NCBI GenBank assembly: GCA_039583875.1
Contig: CM077166.1
Location: 81,218,564-81,282,563, forward strand
Source: Platanthera guangdongensis
Lineage: Eukaryota; Streptophyta; Magnoliopsida; Asparagales; Orchidaceae
Length of the DNA: 64,000 nucleotides
Direction: 5' to 3'
The notes beneath the pieces are model-generated. The model saw nothing but the letters and a program-made list of their open reading frames with translations, was not told where the DNA came from and did no database searches. Positions within the stretch are counted from its first letter, which is position 1, and every line of letters begins with the position of its first letter. Made by a program: the position numbers and the translations under genes. Shown here one piece after another: positions 9,962-21,479 of this stretch.

Positions 9962-12162
9962 GATTTGTATTGATTTGCGAAAATCCGGCACGAGCACTCT
10001 TTGATACGGGAGCTTCACACTCCTTCTTGTCCGAAGGATTTATATCACGCATCGGAGTCCCTTCTTCGATGGCGAAGGATAAGTTGGATGTGTTGTTGCC
10101 CAATGGGTGTTCGATGCGAGCGGATAGGATCTGTGATGTTAAGGTTCGTATTGGGGAGCAGGAGTTCGACCTGCGGGCGTCTTTACTTCCGTTAGTGGAG
10201 TTCGACGTCATATTTGGCATGGACTGGCTCTCGGAGCAGCAGGCCCATATAGATTGCGGTAGCAAGGAAGTCAAGCTGGGAGCCAGTCGTGAAATGACTT
10301 TTACGGGCATAAAGGGGTCGAGCAAGACATTGATGTCTGCTCTTCAGGTGGTGAAGGCGGTTCGTGCTGGTGCAGAACTGTTCTTTACACTAGTGGAGGT
10401 TGCAAAGCCGAAGCCCGCGTTGGATTGTATTTCAGTGGTATCGGAATACCCTGATGTGTTCCCCGCAGATCTTCCTGGAGCCCCGCCTCAGCGGGAGATA
10501 GATTTTACAATCGAGCTAGTGCCAGGTGCAAAGCCTGTGTCACGATCTCCGTATCGGCTAGCGCCTAAGGAAATGGCGGAGCTGAAAGTTCAACTACAAG
10601 AGTTGTTGGAGCAAGGGTATGTGCGCCCGAGCTCTTCGCCTTGGAGCGCACCGGTCCTCTTTGTTAAGAAGAAGGACGGAAGCTTGAGGCTATGTATTGA
10701 TTATCGGGAGCAAAACAAGCTGACGGAGAAGAACAAGTACCCGATCCCCCGGATTGATGATCTCTTTGATCAGTTAGTCGGGTCGACGGTGTACTCGAAG
10801 TTAGATCTCAAGGCTGGGTACTATCAGCTGCGAATAAGGGAGAGTGATATCTCGAAGACAGCGTTTAGTACGAGATACGGGCATTATGAGTTTACGGTCA
10901 TGCCATTTGGGCTGACTAATGCGCCGTCAGTGTTCATGGATTTGATGAACAGGACGTTCAGGGAGTACTTGGACCATTTTGTGATCGTCTTCATCGATGA
11001 TATTTTGGTGTACTCGCAAAGTGAGGAAGATCACTTCAAGCATCTTCATTTGGTGTTGGAAACGCTAAGGAGAAATCAGTTGTATGCCAAGTTCTTGAAG
11101 TGCGAGTTTTGGCTATCCTCAGTGGCGTTCCTCGGGCATATAGTAAGTGGAGAGGGTATTGCTGTGGATCCGGCGAAGATTGTTGCGATACGGGAGTGGC
11201 CTGAGCTTACTATTGTAGCGGAAGTCCGGAGTTTGCTGGGGCTTGCCGGCTATTATAGGCGCTTCGTAGAGAACTTCTCGCGGATAGCGTTACCTCTCAC
11301 TACATTGACGAGGAAGGAGCATAAGTTCGTTTGGACGCCGGAGTGCGCACGAGCTTTTGAGGAGTTGAAGTGTCGGTTGACCACGGCGCCTGTGCTGAGT
11401 TCTCCATGTGGGACCGAAGGCTATGAGATATATAGCGATGCTTCAGGCAGCGGTTTGGGTTGCGTGCTACTGCAGTACGGAAGCGTGATAGCTTATGGCT
11501 CGAGACAGCTAAAAGTGCACGAGAGGAATTATCCGGTCCATGACTTGGAGTTAGAGGCCGTGATTTTTGCTTTGAAGCTGTGGAGGCACTATTTGTACGG
11601 TGTGAAGATTGATATCTACACCGATCATAAGAGCCTGAAATATTTTATTGATCAGAAAGATCTGAATATGCGGCAGCGTAGATGGATGGAGTTCCTGGGG
11701 GACTATACGTTCAAGATCCATTACGTGTCTGGCAAAGGGAATGCGGTTGCGGATGCGTTGAGTCGCCGAGCCCCAGCTCAAGCCAATTGGCTATCGGTGC
11801 ACGATGAGCGGTTGGTGCGAGAGTTGGAGGCGTTGGAGATTGTCTGTGTGGACAGGCAATCAAGTGCTGAGGCAGTTCTGAATTGGACTGAAGTCCAATA
11901 TGACCTGGCTGATCGTATTCAGCAGGCTTTGGATATGGACGCCCATATGAAGCAGTTTATGGTAGAGGCTCTGGATGGGTCAAATCCCCAATTCATCGTG
12001 GAGGATGGATTACTTTGGAAAGACGGTCGTTTGTGCGTCCCAAGTGTGGGCAATTTACGGGTGGAGTTGTTGTACGAGGCACACCATACCAAGTACTCGA
12101 TTCACCCGGGGAGCACGAAGATGTACTGTGATGTGAAGAAACTGTTTTGGTGCCGGGTTTGA
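9962..12162 (+). CDS. pol: Pol of element A: protease, RT, RNase H, start of integrase
   Basis: A continuous frame of ~733 codons, from 9962 if spliced. The aspartic protease active site [14 protein letters not shown] is near residue 12. Reverse transcriptase follows from about residue 170, with [26 protein letters not shown], the MPFGLTNAP block and catalytic VFIDDIL near residue 340. RNase H starts near 488 with [12 protein letters not shown]. The integrase zinc-binding region begins near 700 ([12 protein letters not shown]). The frame ends prematurely at 12160-12162 after loss of one G around 12149-12154, within the sequence normally encoding the integrase zinc domain. Catalytic residues of protease, RT and RNase H seen here are intact. 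Role: polyprotein maturation, cDNA synthesis and tRNA/RNA template removal in cytoplasmic particles. Confidence 0.9.
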
Positions 12163-13409
12163 AAAAGGATGTGGCGCTATACGTAGCGAAGTGTCAAACC
12201 TGCGCCTTGGTAAAGGCGGAGTGCCAAAAGCCGGGGGGATTTCTTAAGTCCTTGCCTATTCCGGAGTGGAAATTTGACGACATCTCTATGGACTTTGTGC
12301 ACGGTTTGCCAAGGTCGTAAAAGGGGAACGACGCCATTTGGGTGGTTGTTGATCGTTTAACGAAGGTGTCGCATTTTATTCCGCATAGGAAGGATGATCC
12401 GGTGGAGAAGCTGGCAAAGCTTTATGTGGATAACATAGTACGGCTTCATGGTGTGCCCCGCAGCATCGTGAGTGACCGAGATGGGCGGTTCACGTCCAAT
12501 GATTGGAGGCTGGTGCAGCAAATGTTGGGAACAAAGCTGAAATTCAGCACAGCCTTCCATCCACAAACGGATGGGCAGACCGAGAGGGTCAATAGAACCA
12601 TGGAAGACATGCTTCGCATGTGTGTCTTGGATTTTGGAAAGCAATGGGAAGACCACCTTTATTTGGTGGAGTTCGCATACAACAATAGCTATCAAGCAAG
12701 TATTCAGATGGCGCCTTTCGAGGCCCTATATGGTAGAAGGTGTCGCACGCCGTTGTCTTGGTTAGAAACGGGTGAGTCAAAGTTGTATAAGCGATCGGAA
12801 GTGGATGATGCTACTTCTTTGGTGAGAACCATTCGGGAGAGGTTGCTTATCGCTCAGGACCGGCAAGCAAAGTACTATAATGCCAAGCACAGGAACGTGG
12901 AGTTCGCTGTGGGCGATTATGTATACTTAAAGATCAAGCCGTTCAAGGGTGTCTCACGGGTGCGGCGATTGAAAAAGCTAAGCCCAAGGTACCTTGGACC
13001 ATTTGAGGTTCTGGAGCGAGTTGGTGAAGCGGCCTATAGGTTGAAGCTTTCAGTGGAGCTTAGTGGTTTACATGATGTATTCCATATTTCGGTACTCCGG
13101 AAGGCGGTACAAGAGCCTACGCAAGTGATCGCGGTCGATCAAGTGTCGGTGGATAGTGGGCTAACGACAAAGGTCAAGCCCGTGCGGATTGAGGACTCGG
13201 AGGTCAAGCGGCTACGCAATAAAGAGATCAGGATGGTCAAGGTCCGGTGCGACAATTGCGGTCGTGAGGAGCTCTCTTGGGAGCGAGAGCAGACTATGCT
13301 TGACGAGTATCCGGAGTTGTTCCGCTCAGGTACAAATTTTGGTTTTGTACATATCTTTCCTTTATGTAATTTCGTGGGCGAAATTCTTTTAAGAGGGGGA
13401 GAGTTGTAA
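12163..13409 (+). pseudogene. Element A integrase core and chromodomain, displaced frame with nonsense codon
   Basis: Continuing in the shifted frame, the integrase zinc-binding cysteines (KCQTCALVK) are followed by the first catalytic Asp ([10 protein letters not shown]). A TAA follows at 12318-12320, where element B reads AAA. From 12342 the frame is open to 13409: the second Asp is in IVSDRDGRF and the Glu in [17 protein letters not shown]-type C-terminal module ([20 protein letters not shown]) is next, then a chromodomain-like tail ([35 protein letters not shown]). This tail puts the element with Tekay/Del chromoviruses, whose chromodomain directs integration to heterochromatin. The stop TAA (13407-13409) lies inside the 3' LTR start. 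Two breaks make this copy's integrase non-functional. Confidence 0.85.
13391..13404 (+). other. polypurine tract of element A
   Basis: AAGAGGGGGAGAGT sits directly before the 3' LTR start TGTAACG. It primes plus-strand synthesis. It also encodes the last residues of the pol frame. Confidence 0.85.
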
Positions 13410-14626
13410 CGCCCCGAAACTCAAAGGAGCGAAGGGGGGGGGGACGTTTTGGGCCAGTTTGGGTTCTGGCAGCAGGCACACGGCCTGGGACACGGGCGTG
13501 TCCCAGGGCGTGTCGACCCGTGTCGACACTTAGCCGTGAAGTCGTCGAGATTTGCTCGACGATTCGTTGAGACTGGGCACACGGCCTGCGACACGGGCGT
13601 GTCGCAGGGCGTGTCGACCCATGTCGACACTTAGCCGCGGAGTCGACGAGATTCGCTCGACGATGCGTCGAGACAAGGCACACGGCCTGCGACACGGGCG
13701 TGTCGCAGGGCGTGTCGACCTGTCTCGACGATCGTCCCGGGGAGTCGACGAGCTTTACTCGACGATTCGTCGAGACAAGACACACGGCCTAGGACACGGG
13801 CGTGTCCAAGGCCGTGTCAGCAGATCGACGATTTTCGCTCGACGAAATGTCGAGACCGTGTACACGGCTTGGGGTCCAGGCGTGTCAAGGTGACACGGGT
13901 ACGAACACGGGCGTGTCCTAGAACTCGTGCAGTGCTCGGGTTGATTTTGGGGAAAAATCATGGCGTACACGGCCGGCCACACGGCCGTGTGAGGTGGAAC
14001 ACGAGCGTGTCAGCTCGAACATGGGCGTGTTCGATACCCGTGTGAGGTTCCAGGAGATTCGATTTTGACGGCGAATGAGGCACACGGCCCTGGACACGGG
14101 CGTGTGCCAGGCCGTGTTCGGTCCAGATTGGGCATTTCAGCCCCGAATCAAAGCCGTTCGTTTCCTTATTTTGAGATCCAACGGCTGGGGGTTGTTCCTG
14201 AAGGGATATACCCGGGTTTGGGCTTTCAAAACCCTTACTTTTTCTTAAGTGTTCTCTTTTTAAAGCCTTAGAGAGAGAGGAGAGCCAAGGGAGGAAGAAG
14301 GAGCTAGATCCCGCCATTGGAGGAGCTTCGAAGCTCCGAATCGCGAGCCAACTCCGGATCCACGAAGGCAACGCTAGTGCGGTGGTTTTCATCCGATTAC
14401 TTTTCCATGGCGCCAAAGAGGAACGCAAGGATAACGATCCTCATCTTGAGCATGAGTAGCTCTCTTTCTGTGCATAGGAAGCCCGCTCTCGCGAGTTTGC
14501 GGAGAGTTGGAGGCGTTCCTTCGGGTAGATATGTGAAGTCCCCGTTGTTTAGAGTCCGTAAGCGAGAACGGACATAGGCATGATGTGTGAAGCCTACCCG
14601 GACATGTTGGTCTGGATCGGTGATGT
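13405..14626 (+). repeat. 3' LTR of element A, segment 1
   Basis: Starts TGTAACGCCCC and ends ...GATGT, where element B is inserted. It continues at 23789 (after the duplicated GATGT at 23784-23788). It matches the 5' LTR but lacks the ~58-bp internal duplication. Confidence 0.9.
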
Positions 14627-16930
14627 TGTAACGCCCCGAAACTCAAAGGAGCGAAGGGGGACGTTTTGGGCCAGTTTGGGTTCTGGCTGCAGGCACACGG
14701 CCTGGGACACGGGCGTGTCCCAGGGCGTGTCAAGCGTATCTCGACACTTAGCCGCGAAGTCGTCGAGATTTTCTCGACGATTCGCTGAGAATGGGCACAC
14801 GGCCTGCGACACGGGCGTGTCGCAGGGCGTGTCGACCCGTGTCGACACTTAGCCGCGGAGTCGTCGAGTTATACTCGACGATTCGTCGAGAATGGGTACA
14901 CGACCCGCGACACGGGCGTGTCGCAGGGCGTGTCGACCCGTGTCGACGATCGTCCCGGGGAGTCGTCGAGATTTGCTCGACGATCGTCGAGACAAGGCAC
15001 ACGGCCTAGGACACGGGCGTGTCCGAGGCCGTGTCATCAAGTCGTCGATCTTCACGCGACGAAATGTCGAGACCGTGTACACGGCCTGGGGTCCAGGCGT
15101 GTCAAAGTGACACGGGCACAGACACGGGCGTGTCCTAGAACCCGTGCAGTGCTCGGGTTGAAAAAGGGGAAAAATCATGGGGTACACGGCCGGCCTCACG
15201 GTCGTGTCAGGTGGAACACGGGCGTGTCAGCTCGAACACGGGCGTGTTCGATACCCGTGTGAGGTTCCAGGTGATTCGATTTTGACGGCGAATGAGGCAC
15301 ACGGCCCTGGACACGGGCGTGTGCCAGGCCGTGTTCGGTCCAGATTGGGCATTTCAGCCCCGAATCAAAGTCGTTCGTTTCCTTGTTTTGAGATCCAACG
15401 GCTGGGGGATGTTCCTGAAGGGATATACCCGTGGATTGACTTAGAAATCCATCACTTTTCATACCTTATCTCTTTCCAAATCCTTAGAGAAAGAGGAAAA
15501 CCAAGGGAGGAAGAAGAGCTAGATCCCGCCATTGGAGGAGCTTCGGAGCTCCGAATCGCGAGCCGACCCCGGATCCACGGAGGCAACGCTAGTATGGTTG
15601 TTTTCATCCGATTACTTTTCAATGGCGCCAAAGAGGAACTCAAGGGTAACGATCCTCATCTTGAGCATGAATAGCTCTCTTTCTTAGCATAGGAAGCCCG
15701 CTCCCGCGAGTTTGCGGAGAGTTGGAGGCGTTCCTTCGGGTTGATATGTAAAGTCCCCGTTGTTTAGAGTCCGTATGCGAGAACGGACGTAGGCATGATG
15801 TGTGAAGCCTACCCGGATATGTTGGTCTGGATCGGTGATGTTGCATTGCATAAGGCCGGAGAAGACTCCGAGCTATTGGTTGTTTTTCGGGTTTTCTACG
15901 CGGTAGATTGCAGCAGGGAGCCTTGGGGACTAACCCAAAGGTGCACCCGGAAAACTGGGCGGATACGAGATCTTGCCAACTTGGTGGCCTGAGAGCCAAC
16001 TTGAACATAACGGGGTTATGTGACTTGCGATAGAATGGGACTCGGTGAAAGTTTGACCCGCGCAAATGGCTTAAATTGTCGTTGCGATGTGAGCACGGGT
16101 TAGATGGAACCGTACCCGCTTTATGTCGTTCGGTTAAAGAGACCTAAGGTTACGTGGCACTTGTCGTTGGCATAGATGTGAGTCTTCGGCGGTCAATGGC
16201 TTAAATTGACGTGACCCATGCCAAGAAGACAAATTGCTCATAGGTTTGGCCGTCTAAGTGCCGGTGGTGAGTCCGGAATGTTAATGGCTTTAATTGACGT
16301 GACATCGACCGGTTCACCGAGAATGTGCCCTGAGTGCACGGGGCGCGTGGTCGTACGAGCCAACGTCTGTGATGTTATGGCTATGGTTATAGATTACTCG
16401 CTTATGCTAATGAAATGCAGGGAAGGAGCATCGCTGCCCCGAGTTGGGGGCGGGATCGTTATAATTTGGTCAGCATTGCTGACCGTTGCCTTGTTTTGCC
16501 ACCGTGCGGTGGTTTGTTGCTTGCAGGTGCAGCTGGACCAAGCGGTCAATTGCGGGCTAAAGCCCTTTTTGCGAAGCCGGCCCTCGAAGGCCCAAGTAGA
16601 AGTGTTTACTGTTTTATTCATGTATGACCGGCCTGCGCGCCGTGGTTTGTAAAACATGTAATATTCAAGTGAAACATTTTGTAAGGCCTTAAGGCTTGTT
16701 TTGAGTATTTTGTATAACATTCCTATTTTGTATTAGTGGACATTCATGCTGGTATGCTAGGTTCTTGTTTATAACCTTTATAAACTGCTTCCGCTAGAAT
16801 GCTATGTGTAGGACGTTGAGATTGGTTGGATGGTTTCCATAAGTAACCACCCGGTCTGTCTGTGGTATATGGCGTCGGGCCCCAGCCGGACCTACTGCTA
16901 TATGCTATGCGACGGATAGGGGGTGTTACA
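14627..16930 (+). repeat. 5' LTR of element B (2304 bp)
   Basis: TGTAACGCC...GGGTGTTACA, followed by ATT and the primer-binding site TGGTATCAGA at 16934-16943. The first ~700 bp carry the GACACGGGCGTGTC and CTCGACGATCGTCGAG palindrome clusters. Confidence 0.92.
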
Positions 16931-17154
16931 ATTTGGTATCAGACTACTGGTTTTGGTCGGACTTAAGGTGAATTCGTGGACGAATTCTTTTTAAGGGGTG
17001 GTGAGCACATTGTGTGCGTCATCGTTATAACGGTAAAAGAACCCATGAATGTCCACTTAGGAATGAAAATACTCGTGTTTGAGGAACCTGCGTGTTCCTA
17101 TAATTGTTGTTCGCAATTTTATTTGGTCGCTTGACAGTGTTTGTACCACTATAG

Positions 17155-18053
17155 GTGACCGGAAGCGGTGCCGGACAGCCAGAATGTCCGGTTTCTGAGG
17201 AGCATAGTGCACCCGGTGAGGTGTTTGAGCCTCCTCCTTCGTATGAAACCGTTAGAAGGATCGTAGAAGCGGTGTTCACTGTGACGGGTGCACAGCTTGG
17301 AGGAAATGTACAACCCTGCGCCCCTGTTGTGGCTTCAACGCCGGTGGGCGCGATGCAGCAGATGACCTTTGGTAGACCTTTGGGGCAGCAGCTGAATATG
17401 CATTTAGTGCAGGGAGCGCACACGGTTGAGGAATATTTGCAAGCATTTCTTCTGATAAGTCGCTACCCATGCTTCGAGTTGGATAACGAGCAAACTACAG
17501 TCGATAGATTTTATAATGGCCTGCGTGCCGAGTTACGAATTCTACTGCTAGGACCAAAGTTATTGGGGTTCCGAGCCTTGGTGGAATCAGCTGGATCATT
17601 GGAGGCAGAGTTGAGGAAGACCCTCCCGATGCCAGCGACCATGGTATCGAACTATACAAACCCCATAAGAGCTGCATCCGGCAGAATGCTGGAGAAAGGG
17701 ATATGAAATCGACTAGTAAAGCTACTTACACTTGTTATACTTGTGGAAAGAAAGGACACTTTGCCCGAGACTGTTGGAATGGTGCTCGGAAGGGTAAGAA
17801 ACCTATGTCAGGAGCAGTCAAGGATGTTAGTGCAAAGGAAACGGCATTCAAAGTGCCGAACACCTCAAAGTCTGTATATCGAAAATGGTATAAGAAGCAT
17901 AGGACTTCGGGTCCAGCTCCTTCTGGTACTTCTGGGACGACTACGGGTCAGACCCCGGGCACATGTTTTAGCTGCGGCGAGCCGGGGCATTATGCTCGTG
18001 AGTGCCTAAAGCCCTGGTGGAAGCACGCCGTCGTGACGACAGGTATGGTTTAA
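17155..18053 (+). pseudogene. Element B gag, internally deleted, two zinc knuckles
   Basis: Opens at GTG (17155) after the same CTATAG acceptor-like site as A. About 115 residues of the capsid domain present in A are missing: the variable head runs straight into a segment equivalent to A's LVQGERSVDEYLHEF. A frameshift near 17700 leads to a second open piece (17703-18053). That piece has CYTCGKKGHFARDC and, ~75 residues later, CFSCGEPGHYAREC, so it carries two CCHC knuckles where A has one. The linker SGPAPSGTSG between them matches the linker that precedes A's single knuckle, so one knuckle plus spacer appears to have been gained in B or lost in A. The piece ends just after GTATGG, the counterpart of A's intron donor. 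Confidence 0.8.
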
Positions 18054-21000
18054 AGATAGTTTTGCCTTAAACACTTGTCGCTCTTGTGCATGTTAGCTTA
18101 GAACTACTGGTGTTAAGCCTTGTTATGACTTTATTTATCTGCGAGAGCACCGTTCGTTTAGGGAGCTTCGCATTCCTTTATTAGGAATTATATTGTGCGT
18201 CGGAGTACCTCCTTCGATGGTAAAAGACAAATTGGATGCGTTATAGTCCAATGGTGCTCATTGTGCGCGGGTAGACGTTGTTGCGCTTAGTTTTGGATTG
18301 GGAATCAGGAGTTCGACGTTATATTTGGTATGGACTGGCTCTCAGAGCAGCAAGCCAATATAGATGCGGTAGCAAGGAAGTCAAGTCGGGAGCAAGTCGT
18401 GAGATTACCTTTACGGGCTCGAAGAGGTCGAGCAAGACATTGGCGTTTGCTCTTCAGGTGGTGAAGGCGGTTCGTGCCGGAGCAGAACTGTTCTTTACAC
18501 TAGTGGAGGTTGCAAAGCCGAAGCCCACATTGGATTGTATTTCAGTGGTATCGAAGTACCCTGATGTGTTCCCTAGAGATCTTCCTGGAGCCCCGCCTCG
18601 ACAGGAAATAGATTCCATGTTTGAGCTTGTACCAGGTGCAAAGCCTGTGTCACGATCTCCGTATCGGCTAGCGCCTACGGAAATGGCGGAGCTGAAGGTG
18701 CAACTTCTAAAAGTTGTTGGAGCAAGGGTATGTGCGTCCAAGTCCTTCGCCTTGGAGCGCACCGACCCTCTTTCGTAAGAAGAAGAACGGAAGCTTGGGG
18801 CTATGTATTAATTATCGGGAGCTCAACAAGGTGACGGCAAAGAACAAGTACCCAATCCCAAGGATCGATGATCTTTGTGATCAGTTGGTCGGGCCAATGC
18901 CGTACTCTAAAGTAGATAAGGGAGAGTGATATCCCTAAGATAACGTTCAGTACAGGACACGGGCGCTACGAGTTTACGGTCATGCCGTTTGGACTGACTA
19001 ATGCGCCGTCAGTGTTCGTGGATTTGATGAACAGGACCTTCCGGGAGTACTTGTACCATTCTGTGATCGTCTTCGTCGACGATAGTCTGGTGTACTCACA
19101 GAGTGAGGAAGATCACTTCAAGCATCTTCTTTTGGTTTTGAGACGATAAGGAAGAATCAGTCATATACCAAGTTCTCGAAGTGCGAGTTTGGTCACCCTC
19201 AGTGGTGTCCTCGGTCTTGTAATGAGTAAGGAAGGTATTGCAGTGGATCCGACGAAGATTGTTGCGATACGAGAGTGGCCTGAGCTTGCTATGGTAGCGG
19301 AAGTCCAGAGTTTTCTGGAGCTTGCCGGCTACTATAGGCGCTTCGTGGAGAACTTCTCACGGATAGCGTTACCTCTCACTACTTTGACGAGGAAGGAGCA
19401 TAAGTTCGTTTGGACGCCGGAGTGCGCGCGAGCTTTCAAGGAGTTGAAGTGTCGGTTGACCACGGCGCCTGTGCTGAGTTCGCCATGTGGAACCGAAGGC
19501 TATGAGATATATAGCGATGCTTCGGGCAGCGGTTTGGGTTGCGTGCTACTGCAGCACGGAAGCGTGATAGCTTATGCCTCGAGACAGCTAAAAGTGCACG
19601 AGAGGAACTATCCGGTCCATGACTTGGAGTTAGCGGCCGTGAGTTTTGCCTTGAAGCTATGGAGGCATAATTGTATACGGTGTGAAAATGGATCTCTACG
19701 CCGGTCACAAGAGCGTGAAGCATCTGATTGATCAGAATGATCCGAATATACGGCAGCGTAGATGGATGGAGTTCTTGGGAGACTATACATTCAAGATCCA
19801 CTACGCGCCTGATAAAGGGAATGCGGTTGCTGACGCGGTGAGTCGCCAAGCCCCAGCTCGAGCCAATTGGCTATCGGTGCATGATGAGAGGTTGGTGCGA
19901 GAGTTGGAGGCGTTGGGGATCATTTGTGTGGACAAGCAATCAAGTGCTGAAGCAGTTCTGAATTGGACTGAAGTCCAATATGACCTGGCTGATCGTATTC
20001 GGCGGGCTTAGGATATGGATGCTCATATGAAGCAGTTCATGGTAGAGGCTCTGGATGGGTCAAATTCCCAATTCGTCGTGGAGAACGAATTGCTTCGGAG
20101 AGGGTCGTTTGTGCGTCCCAAGTGTGGACAATTTGCGGGTGGAGTTGTTGTACGAGGCACACCATACCAAGTACTCGATTCACCCGGGGAGCACGAAGTT
20201 GTACCGTGATGTGAAGAAACTGTGTTGGTGGCCGGGTTTGAAAAAGGATGTGGCGCTATACGTAGCGAAGTGCCAAACCCGCGCCTTGGTAAAGGCGGAG
20301 TGCCAAAAGCCGGGAGGATTTCTTAAGTCCTTGCCTATTCCGGAGTGGAAATTCGACGACATCTCTATGGACTGTGCACGGTTTGCCAAGGTCGAAAAAG
20401 GGGAACGACGCCATTTGGGTGATCGTGGATCGATTAACGAAGGTGATACATTTTATTCCGCATAGGAAGGATGATCCGGTGGAGAAGTTAGCAAAGCTTT
20501 ATGTGGATAACATAGTACGGCTTCATGGTGTGCCCCGCAGCATCGTGAGTGACCGAGATGGGCGGTTCACGTCCAATGATTGGAGGCTGGTGCAACAAAT
20601 GTTGGGAACAAAGCTGAAATTCAGCACAGCCTTCCATCCGCAAACGGATGGGCAGACCGAGAGGGTCAATAGAACCATGGAAGACATGCTCCGCATATGT
20701 GTCTTAGATTTTGGAAAGCAGTGGGAAGACCACCTTTATTTGGTGTAGTTCGCATACAACAACAGCTACCGAGCGAGTATTCTAATGGCGCCCTTCGAGG
20801 CCCTATATGGTAGAAGATGTCGCACGCCGTTGTCTTGGTTAGAAATGGGTGAGTCAAAGTTGTATAAGCGATCGGAAGTGGATGATGCTACTTCTTTGGT
20901 GAGAACCATTCGGGAGAGGTTGCTTATCGCTCAGGACCGGCAAGCAAAGTATTATAATGCCAAGCACAGGAACGTGGAGTTCGATGTGGGCGATTATGTA

Positions 21001-21444
21001 TACCTAAAGATAAAGCCGTTCAAGGGTGTCTCGCGGGTGCGGCGATTGAAAAAGCTAAGCCCGAGGTACCTTGGACCGTTTGAGGTTCTGGAGAGAGTTG
21101 GTGAAGCGGCCTATAGGTTGAAGCTTTCAGTGGAGCTAAGTGGTTTACATGATGTATTCCATATTTCGGTGCTTCGGAAGGCGGTGCAAGAGCCTACGCA
21201 GGTGATCGCGGTTGATCAAGTGCCGGTGGATAGTGGGCTAACGACAAAGGTCAAGCCCGTGCGGATTGAGGACTCGGAGGTCAAGCGGCTACGCAATAAA
21301 GAGATCAGGATGGTCAAGGTCCGGTGGGACAATTGCGGTCGTGAGGAGCTCTCTTGGGAGCGTGAGCAGACTATGCTTGACGAGTATCCGGAGTTGTTCC
21401 GCTCAGGTACAAATTTTGTTTTTGTATGCCTTTCCTTTATGTAA
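18054..21444 (+). pseudogene. Element B pol remnant (protease to chromodomain)
   Basis: Collinear with A's pol but broken throughout. The protease DTGAS region is unreadable. RT resumes in pieces (18278-18929) and then loses about a dozen residues at the [12 protein letters not shown] block (18910-18925). The catalytic motif reads [10 protein letters not shown] near 19070, followed by stops and frameshifts. RNase H (19189-19731, SDASGSGLG) and its end (19682-20011) are in different frames. The integrase zinc region (20055-20465), core (20374-20748, ending in a TAG where A has Glu-Phe) and C-terminus plus chromodomain (20785-21444) are each open but in separate pieces. The 20.4-21.4 kb part is far more A-like than the rest, so the element may be a recombinant. 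Confidence 0.85.
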
Positions 21445-21465
21445 TTTCGTGGGCGAAATTCTTTT

Positions 21466-21479
21466 AAGAGGGGTAGAGT
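21466..21479 (+). other. polypurine tract of element B
   Basis: AAGAGGGGTAGAGT immediately precedes the 3' LTR. It has one T interrupting the purine run compared with element A. Confidence 0.75.
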
